A stretch of DNA of 15,426 nucleotides from Desulfuromonadaceae bacterium UBA6124 (GTDB lineage Bacteria; Desulfobacterota; Desulfuromonadia; Desulfuromonadales; Trichloromonadaceae), in NCBI GenBank assembly GCA_002423365.1, contig DIVU01000256.1:8154-23579 (forward strand), given 5' to 3'. The notes beneath the pieces are model-generated. The model made no database searches, was not told where the DNA came from, and saw only the letters and a list, made by a program, of their open reading frames with translations. Of this stretch, positions 6,705 to 13,764 are shown in pieces. Position numbers and translations under genes: made by a program. The stretch's first letter is position 1. Every line of letters begins with the position of its first letter.

Positions 6705-9700
6705 GCGGAAGGGAAGATGTCGGCCCAAGGGGCTGGAGTCGCTGGAGTGCGGCTTTTTTTGTGCCTGCTGGTTCTGTTCGGCGCACCGGAGGTGGTTTTC
6801 GCCTGGGGGGGTTGGACGAGCGACACTTCCACCACCACTTCGACGACCTCATCGTCGACCGCCACGACCACCGCCATGACGGCGAGCGACTGCGCGAGTT
6901 GCCATGGCGCGAATGTCGCCGAAAATCACCATTCGACAAACTACTTCGAGCAAGGGGAGTGTTCCTACTGTCACCAGGGGGTCACCACCACCGGCGATTG
7001 CGCGAGCTGCCACTCCTTCTCCACCGAAAACCGCCATCATGAAACCGGCGCCGCATTAAGCGGCGATTGTGCCCAATGCCACACCGGCGTCGGTGAACTC
7101 GGCGATTGCGCCAGCTGTCATCAAGGCAAGCTGCGCACCCCCCATCACGAAGCCGCCGCCGCCCAGTCCATCGACTGTCGTTCCTGCCACACCACCCTGC
7201 AAGGGGGGGATGGTTGCCAAAGCTGTCACGGCAGCGACACCCGCACCGCCCACCATGTCGCTTCCGCGACCAAGAATATCAGCTGCGATTCCTGTCATAC
7301 CACCATGGCACCAGTGACCGGCTGCGCCAGTTGCCACGACGCCGAATACTGGGGCGAGGATAGCGACGCCCGCACCCGCCACCATCTTCAGGCCGCCGCC
7401 TCCGGCAAGGAGTGTCAGGCTTGTCATGCCGGCGTGACCCTGCAGCAGGACTGCCATTCCTGTCACCAGGGGGAATCGGCCTCCCGCCATCACTATGTCG
7501 CCGCAGAAGCGAGCATCGAATGCGGCGTCTGTCACGCGAGCATCGTGCCAAAAAACAATTGCCAGGATTGTCACCAGGGGGAAGCCCGCGATCTGCATCA
7601 CAATCAGGTGGCGGTGAAATCGAACCTGGAGTGCTCCGGCTGTCACAGCGATGCGCCGAGCGGCGATCCCGCCTGTGTGAGCTGTCACGACGCGGCCTAC
7701 TGGTCGGAGCAGGGGGATGCCCGTGGCGGCCATCATGCGCTGGCCACTGGCGCGGAGATGGCCTGTACCCTCTGTCATACCACCCTCGATCCGAAGGATG
7801 ACTGCACCGTCTGCCATATCCGCGGCGAAGCTCGTCCCGCCCATCATGACATGGCTGGTGCCACCGGTATCGAATGCGGCACTTGCCATGCCAGTCTGAC
7901 CGCCGCGACTTCCTGCGCCGGCTGCCATACCGCCGAAAGCTGGACCGTCGATGTCCGTACCGATCATCACAATCTGCTGGGCGATCCGTCCGTAACGGTC
8001 AACTGCAATACCTGCCATAGCGGAATCACCGCCACGGAAAGTTGCAACGATTGCCACGGCACCGGTTCCTGGAGCGCCGGCAGCGCCCGTGATCAGCATC
8101 ACTCCACCGCCACCGCGCAAAACAGCCCCTGTACCACTTGCCATACGAGCATGGTCGGCGCCGAAGGCTGTCAGGCTTGCCACCAGGGGGAAGCCCGCGA
8201 TACTCATCACGATTTCGCCGCTGTCAATGGCAAGGCCTGTGTCGATTGCCATACCGCCCTGGCGGCGGTGACCGGCTGTGAAAGTTGCCATTCCACTTGG
8301 GCCGACGGCAACGCTCGTGACCAACATCACCACACGGCCACGGCCGAGGCCGGGGATTGTGCCGCCTGTCATACCACCCTGGCGGTTGTCGCCGGCTGCG
8401 CGAGCTGTCACGATGCCGCTTCCTGGAGCGCGGGCAACGCCCAGGACCAACATCATCAATCGGATTTCGCGCAAAACGGTGCCTGTACCGACTGCCACAG
8501 CGGCATGCCCGGACTGGGCGGTTGCCAGGACTGCCACGACCGCGGCGAAGCCCGTCCGGCCCACCATGACATGGCTGGTGCCACCGGCATCGAATGTGGT
8601 TCCTGCCATGCCAGCCTGGCCGGTGTGACCTCTTGCGCCGGCTGCCATACCGCGAGCACCTGGACCAGCGACGCCCGTACCGATCATCACAATCTGTTGA
8701 GCGACCCCGCCGTTTCGGTGAGCTGCAATACCTGCCACCCCAGCATCGTTGATGCTGGCGGATGCGAAAGCTGTCACGGCGACGGTTTCTGGAGCGCCGG
8801 CAACGCCCGTAACCAGCACCACACCACCGCCACCGCCCAGACCCAGGAATGTTCCGTCTGTCACATCGGCATGCCCGGTGCCGGCGGTTGCGCCGACTGT
8901 CATACCGCCGACACCTGGACCGCCGATGTCCGTACCGATCACCACAACCTGCTGAGCGATCCCGCTGTTTCGGTGAGCTGCAATAGCTGTCACACCAGCA
9001 TCGTCGCCACCAGCGGCTGCGAGAGCTGTCATACTTCCGCCAGCTGGTCCGCCGGAAACGCCGCCGCGCAGCATCACGCCACGGCTTTTGCGACCGGCGG
9101 TAACTGTGCCGAATGTCACGCTGGTATCGTCGCGGTCGTCAACTGTGAAAGCTGCCATACGAGCTGGGGGACGGATGCCACCGCCGAGGCTCGTCACCAC
9201 CGGCTGGCCGATGTCAATAATCGTTCCTGCAACAGCTGCCATTCCGCCATCGTGGAAACGACCGGCTGCGCCGGCTGCCATTCCTTTAGCACCGAAAACA
9301 TTCACCATTCGACCGCGACCAAGGACGCCTGGGGGATGGCCTGCCTCGATTGCCACATGATCGGCATTAATAACGGGGCCTATACCATTATGGTGCCGTC
9401 GCCGGAGCAGTGCGAAAGCTGCCATGCCCAGACCGTCAATAAAGAGACGATTCCGACTTTCCACCATGCCACCGCCACGGCGACCTCGGGTAATTGCTCC
9501 GGCTGTCATGCCGGTATCGATGATGTCGCCGGCGGCCTCGACTGCGCCACCTGCCACGGCAGCCAACCCGCCGCTATCGACGGTTCGCCGCTCATGCATC
9601 ATGGTACCGCCCAGGCGGCGGCGGGCGATTGCGCTCTCTGCCACGTCGGCGTGGATACTCTGGCCCTCGATTGCGCCGTTTGCCATGCGAGCAAGACCAA

Positions 9701-12700
9701 GGACGGCTCGGGGATCATGCATCACGCCACGGCACCCGCCCTGAACGATCAATGCGGTTCCTGCCATCAGGGGATCGAGGATGTCGCCGGCGGGCTCGAT
9801 TGCGCTACCTGTCATCAGGGCAAGACACGCGACGGCGGGGCACAAATGCATCACGCCAGCGACCTTTACCAGATCAATAACAGCAATAACTGTTCCGCCT
9901 GCCATAGTGGTGCCGAGGCGGCGGTGGCGGAAGGTGCCTGCGTTTCCTGTCACTCTGCCCAAGTGGCGACCAAGGATGGTTCATCCGCGATGCACCATGC
10001 CACGGCTCCGGCAGTCAACGACGATTGCGGTTCCTGCCACCAGGGGATCGAAGGGGTTGCCGGCGGCCTGGATTGCGCCACCTGCCATCAGGATAAGGCG
10101 CGAGACGGCTCCGCCGCCATGCATCACTTGAACCCGGCCTTTGCCGCTCAATCCTGTGCTACCTGCCACAGCGGCGTGACCTTTGCCGCCATCGACTGCG
10201 CCGGATGCCACGAAAACGCCAATGCCGTGGCCATCCCCGAGCGGCACCACACCGCTGCCGAGCGGGACGGACTGGCCTGCAACCAGTGTCATACCGGCGC
10301 TTCCGATGCCACGGTGGCCGGCGCCTGTGAAAGCTGTCACGGGGCGCAGCCAATGCAGAACGGCTCGCCGGAAATGCATCACGCCACCGCCCCGGCCGTT
10401 AACGATCAGTGCGTGGCCTGTCATCAAGGGATCGCCGAAGCCGGCTTCGATTGTGCCGGCTGCCACGCCGGGCGCGCTAACGACGGCTCGCCGACCATGC
10501 ACCACGCTTTGCCCGCTTACGGCGAAAACAACTGCGCCCTTTGCCATGCCGGGGCCGTGGCGCTCGACTGCGCCGGCTGTCATGATGCCCTGCCGAGCAA
10601 GGACGGTTCGGGGGCCATGCATCACGCCACCGATCTATACGCCCAGAATGTCGGTTACAACTGCGTGGCTTGCCATAGCGGCGCCGAGGAAGCCATCGTC
10701 GCCGGCGCCTGTGAAAGCTGTCATACCGCCCAGCCGGTGTTGAACGGCTCGCCGGTCATGCACCATGCCACGGCGGCGGCGGTTAACGATCAGTGCGGTT
10801 CCTGTCACCAGGGGATCGACACGGTCGGCGGCGGCCTCGATTGCGCCACCTGTCATGTCGGCAAGGCGCGGGACGGCTCCGCCGCCATGCATCATACGAA
10901 TCCCGCCTTTGCCGCGCAGACCTGTGACATTTGTCACGGCGGGGTGACCTTCGCGACCATCGATTGCGCCGGTTGCCACGAAAACGCCAACGCCGTGCCG
11001 TTGCCCGAGCGTCATCATGCGGCCGCCACGGCGGATGGTCTGCAATGCGGCGCCTGCCATACCGGCATCGCCGCCGCCAGCCTTGATTGCGCGACCTGTC
11101 ACGCGACCCAGGCGAAGGACGGCCAAGGGGCGATGCATCACGCCACCGCGACCTATCTGGAAAATGACGGCAATAACTGTGTCGCCTGTCATACGACGAT
11201 CATTGCCGCCAATCTGACCTGTGCCGCCTGTCACGACGGTCTGGCCAAGAACGGCGGCGCGGAAATGCATCATGCGACGAGTCTCGCCGTCGGCGGGGGC
11301 TGCCTCGACTGCCATACCGGCGCCGAGTCGGCCGCCATCGAATGCGCCTGGTGCCATTCCGGGCCAGGGGCGCCGGCGGTGGACGAGCGTCATCACTTCG
11401 CGGCCGCCCGCGACGGCATCGCCTGCAGTGCCTGTCACGCCGACGTCGATACGGCGGCCCTGGACTGCGCTACCTGCCATACCTCCGGCGATCAGGCCTC
11501 GATCGTCGATCAGCACCACATGACCATCCCTTATCAGATGGGCGAGTGTGCTGTTTGCCATGTTGGGGTCAATGTCGCGGGACTGGATTGCTCCAGTTGT
11601 CATAACGGGACCATGGCTCTGGCCGGGACGGCGGCGACCCACCATGCCACCGATCTTTACCAGCTCGGGGATTGCTCGTCCTGCCATGTCGGCGCCGAAA
11701 TCGGCGGCATCGTCTGCGCCGGCTGTCATGCTCCCAATACCAGCCTGCCGGCCAATCATCACGGGCAGCCGCAATTTGCTTCCGGCGATTGTACCTATTG
11801 TCACAGCACCATCGCGCTGAACGGCGGCAGCTGCCAGGCCTGCCATACCGCGCCGATTCCCGAGATCCACCATGCCGAACCGCTGGCACAGGTGAGCGGC
11901 GACTGTTCCGTCTGCCACGCCACCACCAATGATCCGAGCATCTGCGCCAATTGCCACCAAGACAGCCCGCATCACACCACCACCTGGTCGCAGACCGGTG
12001 ATTGCGCCCATTGTCACAAGATCCCGGCGTCCGCTACCGATCGCCCGGCCCAAGCCGCCTGCCGCCAATGTCACGGCAGCTATATGCACGACAAGGGCGG
12101 TCCGATCCAGCACTACGGCGCCTGCGCGGCCTGTCATGACAACGCGCCCTTCCATCGCAAGCCGGCGCGGGCTCAAGGGTATTCGGTCAAATCCGGCGGC
12201 AAGGGCATCTTTAACCTCTTCTGGTCCCAATTCGCCCGCGAGGAGGCTCGTGAGGATGTGAGTCCCAACGGCGAGGATATGGACGATGAAGGCGGGCGCA
12301 GGCTGCGGGATCAGAAGATCGACTACAGCCTGACCCAGATCGAACATGCGGGCCAGGTCTACACAGTCCCCTACTTCACCGACGGCCCCGCCACCGCCGG
12401 ACTGGCGGTCTGTACCTCCTGTCATGGCGACAACTCGGCCAAGGTGAGCTGCGACAATGTCAAATGGCGGGATCACTTGACCCTTAAACGGGTTTCCCTG
12501 GCGACTTACCAGTTGGCCGAAGCCACCTATATCGGGAGCCTTTGCCCGGGTTCGTCGCCTACGCTTCCCACCAACCTGGCTTTGAACAAGACGGCCACGG
12601 CGTCGAGTAGCGAGAGCAGCACCTACGGCGCGCTCAAAGCGGTTGATGGAAACATTGGTACTTACTGGTATAAGAGATCGTCCAGCCAGCACTGGTTGCG

Positions 12701-12950
12701 GGTCGATCTCGGTAGCCGCCAGAGCTTCAGCAAGGTAGTCATCAAGTGGGGTACCGAGTACTCGCGCTCTTACAACGTGGAAGTTTCCAGCGACGGCAGT
12801 AGTTGGACTCGGGTGAAGTCGGCGACCTCCGCCGACGGCGGGGATGACACGATTACTTTCACCGTTCGGGACGCTCGGTATGTGCGGATCAACTGTAGTT
12901 ATCCCCGTAACAACGGCTACCAGATCAAAGAACTGGAAGTTTACAAATAA
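6702..12950 (+). CDS. Giant exported multiheme c-type cytochrome (87 CxxCH) with C-terminal discoidin domain
   Basis: 2,082 residues. A signal peptide (hydrophobic core about residues 16-32, cleavage after VFA) and a Thr/Ser-rich linker (37-63) lead into a heme domain. I count 87 CxxCH motifs by eye, from Cys64 to His1908, about one per 21 residues. Hemes 1-84 follow a strict two-heme repeat: His-His, 9-12 residues, CxxCH, usually 7-11 residues, CxxCH, 4-14 residues, His-His. Every odd heme from 1 to 83 is followed by His-His (42 of 42) and no even one is, giving 84 potential distal ligands for 84 hemes. Hemes 85-87 have single histidines instead. An acidic linker then joins a discoidin (F5/8 type C) domain at 1958-2082. 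The expected role is extracellular long-range electron transfer. No lipobox, outer-membrane barrel or sorting tail is visible. It is not a match I can name (not OmcS, OmcZ or OmcE by size). The start was chosen by the Shine-Dalgarno. Confidence 0.93.
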   Translation: MAEGKMSAQGAGVAGVRLFLCLLVLFGAPEVVFAWGGWTSDTSTTTSTTSSSTATTTAMTASDCASCHGANVAENHHSTNYFEQGECSYCHQGVTTTGDCASCHSFSTENRHHETGAALSGDCAQCHTGVGELGDCASCHQGKLRTPHHEAAAAQSIDCRSCHTTLQGGDGCQSCHGSDTRTAHHVASATKNISCDSCHTTMAPVTGCASCHDAEYWGEDSDARTRHHLQAAASGKECQACHAGVTLQQDCHSCHQGESASRHHYVAAEASIECGVCHASIVPKNNCQDCHQGEARDLHHNQVAVKSNLECSGCHSDAPSGDPACVSCHDAAYWSEQGDARGGHHALATGAEMACTLCHTTLDPKDDCTVCHIRGEARPAHHDMAGATGIECGTCHASLTAATSCAGCHTAESWTVDVRTDHHNLLGDPSVTVNCNTCHSGITATESCNDCHGTGSWSAGSARDQHHSTATAQNSPCTTCHTSMVGAEGCQACHQGEARDTHHDFAAVNGKACVDCHTALAAVTGCESCHSTWADGNARDQHHHTATAEAGDCAACHTTLAVVAGCASCHDAASWSAGNAQDQHHQSDFAQNGACTDCHSGMPGLGGCQDCHDRGEARPAHHDMAGATGIECGSCHASLAGVTSCAGCHTASTWTSDARTDHHNLLSDPAVSVSCNTCHPSIVDAGGCESCHGDGFWSAGNARNQHHTTATAQTQECSVCHIGMPGAGGCADCHTADTWTADVRTDHHNLLSDPAVSVSCNSCHTSIVATSGCESCHTSASWSAGNAAAQHHATAFATGGNCAECHAGIVAVVNCESCHTSWGTDATAEARHHRLADVNNRSCNSCHSAIVETTGCAGCHSFSTENIHHSTATKDAWGMACLDCHMIGINNGAYTIMVPSPEQCESCHAQTVNKETIPTFHHATATATSGNCSGCHAGIDDVAGGLDCATCHGSQPAAIDGSPLMHHGTAQAAAGDCALCHVGVDTLALDCAVCHASKTKDGSGIMHHATAPALNDQCGSCHQGIEDVAGGLDCATCHQGKTRDGGAQMHHASDLYQINNSNNCSACHSGAEAAVAEGACVSCHSAQVATKDGSSAMHHATAPAVNDDCGSCHQGIEGVAGGLDCATCHQDKARDGSAAMHHLNPAFAAQSCATCHSGVTFAAIDCAGCHENANAVAIPERHHTAAERDGLACNQCHTGASDATVAGACESCHGAQPMQNGSPEMHHATAPAVNDQCVACHQGIAEAGFDCAGCHAGRANDGSPTMHHALPAYGENNCALCHAGAVALDCAGCHDALPSKDGSGAMHHATDLYAQNVGYNCVACHSGAEEAIVAGACESCHTAQPVLNGSPVMHHATAAAVNDQCGSCHQGIDTVGGGLDCATCHVGKARDGSAAMHHTNPAFAAQTCDICHGGVTFATIDCAGCHENANAVPLPERHHAAATADGLQCGACHTGIAAASLDCATCHATQAKDGQGAMHHATATYLENDGNNCVACHTTIIAANLTCAACHDGLAKNGGAEMHHATSLAVGGGCLDCHTGAESAAIECAWCHSGPGAPAVDERHHFAAARDGIACSACHADVDTAALDCATCHTSGDQASIVDQHHMTIPYQMGECAVCHVGVNVAGLDCSSCHNGTMALAGTAATHHATDLYQLGDCSSCHVGAEIGGIVCAGCHAPNTSLPANHHGQPQFASGDCTYCHSTIALNGGSCQACHTAPIPEIHHAEPLAQVSGDCSVCHATTNDPSICANCHQDSPHHTTTWSQTGDCAHCHKIPASATDRPAQAACRQCHGSYMHDKGGPIQHYGACAACHDNAPFHRKPARAQGYSVKSGGKGIFNLFWSQFAREEAREDVSPNGEDMDDEGGRRLRDQKIDYSLTQIEHAGQVYTVPYFTDGPATAGLAVCTSCHGDNSAKVSCDNVKWRDHLTLKRVSLATYQLAEATYIGSLCPGSSPTLPTNLALNKTATASSSESSTYGALKAVDGNIGTYWYKRSSSQHWLRVDLGSRQSFSKVVIKWGTEYSRSYNVEVSSDGSSWTRVKSATSADGGDDTITFTVRDARYVRINCSYPRNNGYQIKELEVYK
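7811..8160 (+). repeat. Internal direct repeat, copy 1 (hemes 17-22)
   Basis: Aligns without gaps to 8531-8880 at an offset of exactly 720 bp (240 codons, 12 hemes), roughly four-fifths identical in the part checked by eye. Shared blocks include CATGACATGGCTGGTGCC. A recent in-frame duplication. Confidence 0.85.
8531..8880 (+). repeat. Internal direct repeat, copy 2 (hemes 29-34)
   Basis: Second copy of the 7811-8160 unit. Part of it (8641-8790) is repeated again at 8896-9045 at an offset of 255 bp (four hemes; shared RTDHHNLLSDPAVSVSCN), so at least two duplication events with different unit sizes are visible. Confidence 0.85.
9888..10296 (+). repeat. Internal direct repeat in class B, copy 1 (hemes 50-56)
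   Basis: Matches 10659-11064 at an offset of 768-771 bp (one codon indel), again a 12-heme step. Shared landmarks are KARDGSAAMHH, NPAFAAQ, and DCAGCHENANAV followed by PERHH. Confidence 0.85.
10659..11064 (+). repeat. Internal direct repeat in class B, copy 2 (hemes 62-68)
   Basis: Second copy of the 9888-10296 unit. Many differences are synonymous third-position changes, suggesting selection on the protein after duplication. Confidence 0.85.
12573..12947 (+). other. Discoidin / F5-8 type C domain (part of the giant cytochrome)
   Basis: Residues 1958-2082, beginning NLALNKTATASSS and continuing through KAVDGNIGTYW, HWLRVDLGSRQSFSKVVIKWG, YNVEVSSDGSSW and ARYVRINCS to IKELEVYK. This order is diagnostic for the F5/8 type C jelly-roll fold (CBM32-like), which usually binds carbohydrates or surfaces. 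Confidence 0.9.
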
Positions 12951-13016
12951 CCGGAGGACCGGGCGGCACGACAGGTCGTCGGCTGGACCGGATCCGCCAC
13001 AAATAAGGAGATTGCC

Positions 13017-13073
13017 ATGAAGAAGTACATGAAGCCCCGCGTCGTCGGAAGCAGCAACGTTCATCCCTGCTGA
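13017..13073 (+). CDS. 18-residue peptide, putative RiPP-type precursor
   Basis: Encodes MKKYMKPRVVGSSNVHPC, then TGA. AAGGAG (13005-13010) lies 6 bp upstream of the ATG, one of the best ribosome sites in the window, which argues for real translation despite the length. The gene is 66 bp after the giant cytochrome with no terminator between, and a strong terminator follows 21 bp after its stop, so the two probably share a transcript. The basic KKYxKPxVVG start resembles leader motifs (YxxPxL/V...G) bound by RiPP recognition elements in lasso-peptide and PqqA-like systems. The remaining core would be only SSNVHPC, ending in Cys. Radical-SAM 'geopeptide' systems are known by name in Geobacter, but I cannot confirm membership. 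No maturase is in the window. It could instead be a leader or regulatory peptide. Confidence 0.6.
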   Translation: MKKYMKPRVVGSSNVHPC

Positions 13074-13094
13074 GCCCCGCTTCCGAGTTGCAAA

Positions 13095-13129
13095 GATGAA
13101 GGCCCTGCCGTGACGGTAGGGCCTTCATC
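13095..13129 (+). terminator. Terminator hairpin of the cytochrome-peptide transcript
   Basis: GATGAAGGCCCTGCCG / CGGTAGGGCCTTCATC, a 16-bp stem with one G-T pair and a TGA loop, followed by ATTTA. The U-tract is short, but the stem is very stable. Confidence 0.8.
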
Positions 13130-13276
13130 ATTTATGAGGTTTTTCGCCGCAAAAAAATCCTTGCGCGTATATGATTATTGGAATCGACGATTTTGTCAGC
13201 CACAGCTGAATCCCCTGGTCGTCTGGGGTAAGGATTATTTAATGGCGTACCACGAGATTGATCCGGGTTTTCCAGG

Positions 13277-13293
13277 TTGGATTGGTTTTTGCA
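13277..13293 (+). promoter_or_regulatory. Sigma-54-type promoter for the cheY-cheX pair
   Basis: TTGGATTGGTTTTTGCA carries the required GG-N10-GC spacing and matches the YTGGCACGRNNNTTGCW consensus except at CAC (ATT here). Transcription would start near 13304, about 30 bp before the ATG at 13335. The rest of the gap 13130-13334 shows no convincing gene; two copies of TTGGCAT (13300-13306, 13314-13320) lie just before the ribosome site. Confidence 0.55.
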
Positions 13294-13334
13294 TTAAGTT
13301 TGGCATTTGTTCGTTGGCATAGGAGGTTCAAACC

Positions 13335-13694
13335 ATGAAAAAAGTTCTAATTGTAGACGACAGCATTGCCGTGGCCCGGCAGCTTGAAAAGATCGTGACC
13401 AGTACCGGCGAATTCGAGGTTGCCGGACACGCCAAGAATGGCGCCGAGGCGATCAAGATGAAACAGACGACCAAGCCCGATCTGATCTGCATGGACATGA
13501 ACATGCCGGTCATGGACGGATTGACCGCCTTGCGTACCCTGATGACCATTGACCCCAATGCCAAGGTGGTCATGGTCACCTCTCTCGGCGGGGTGGGGGA
13601 CAAGTTCGCCGAGGCCTTGCGCCTGGGAGCGAAAACGGTAATATCGAAGCCATTTGATTCGGAAGGTGTGCTCAAGACCCTGCGGGAACTTTGA
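13335..13694 (+). CDS. CheY-like single-domain response regulator
   Basis: 119 residues, a bare receiver domain with no output domain. The acidic pair Asp8-Asp9 (LIVDDS), phospho-acceptor Asp54 (CMDMNMPVMDG), Thr82 (MVTS) and Lys105 (ISKPF) are all present, so it should be phosphorylated normally. The sequence is like CheY-family regulators that act by protein-protein contact, for example at the flagellar switch or another motility or secretion machine. AGGAGG (13321-13326) is 8 bp before the ATG. It is 70 bp upstream of a CheX-domain gene, whose product is expected to dephosphorylate it. The phosphodonor kinase is not adjacent; the MCP at 1033-2724 and the PAS kinase at 4454-5629 are in the same window, but no direct link can be shown. 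Confidence 0.93.
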   Translation: MKKVLIVDDSIAVARQLEKIVTSTGEFEVAGHAKNGAEAIKMKQTTKPDLICMDMNMPVMDGLTALRTLMTIDPNAKVVMVTSLGGVGDKFAEALRLGAKTVISKPFDSEGVLKTLREL

Positions 13695-13764
13695 CGGGGA
13701 GCATCGACTCGGGGGTTTGTTTGCCGGGGGTGACAAAATACTTTTTTTGACAAGGGGGCCGTTC

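Larger units (their letters stand above)
6891..9308 (+). repeat. Heme repeat array class A (hemes 1-41)
   Basis: Residues 64-869 of the giant cytochrome. The gap from each even CxxCH to the next odd CxxCH is exactly 8 residues in 19 of 20 cases (heme 14 has 9). Typical features are W(S/T)xxxxRxxHH before the His-His pair and HASL or HTT after the even heme. Confidence 0.9.
9411..12017 (+). repeat. Heme repeat array class B (hemes 43-84)
   Basis: Residues 904-1772 of the giant cytochrome. The even-to-odd gap is looser (7-11 residues). Many units carry LDCATCH and DGSxxMHHAT, which are absent from class A. The same parity rule for His-His holds. Confidence 0.9.

Noticed and set aside
7056..9962. 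968-residue minus-strand open frame inside the giant cytochrome
   Set aside because: It is the antisense shadow of a GC-rich repetitive gene; it is low-complexity Gly/Ala/Met/Thr sequence with no recognisable domain and no promoter or ribosome site.
6891..12017. CRISPR or tandem DNA repeat array
   Set aside because: The regular repetition is at the codon level of heme modules; spacers are coding, in frame and not unique, and repeats are not identical.
10635..13064. 809-residue minus-strand open frame over the cytochrome 3' half
   Set aside because: Same cause: codon-phase shadow of the heme repeats, with no family features.
13071..13132. Selenocysteine read-through of the peptide TGA (Cys-Sec ending, followed by APLPSCKDEG)
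   Set aside because: The hairpin downstream is a long, near-perfect stem whose loop is about 38 nt from the TGA, beyond the usual bacterial SECIS position, and it has terminator character. No selenocysteine machinery is in the window. A search for selA/selB/selC in the genome and for in-frame conservation after the TGA would decide.
13110..13322. 70-residue open frame between the terminator and the CheY gene
   Set aside because: It starts inside the terminator hairpin, has no ribosome site, and its sequence resembles no family; the region is better explained as a promoter region.
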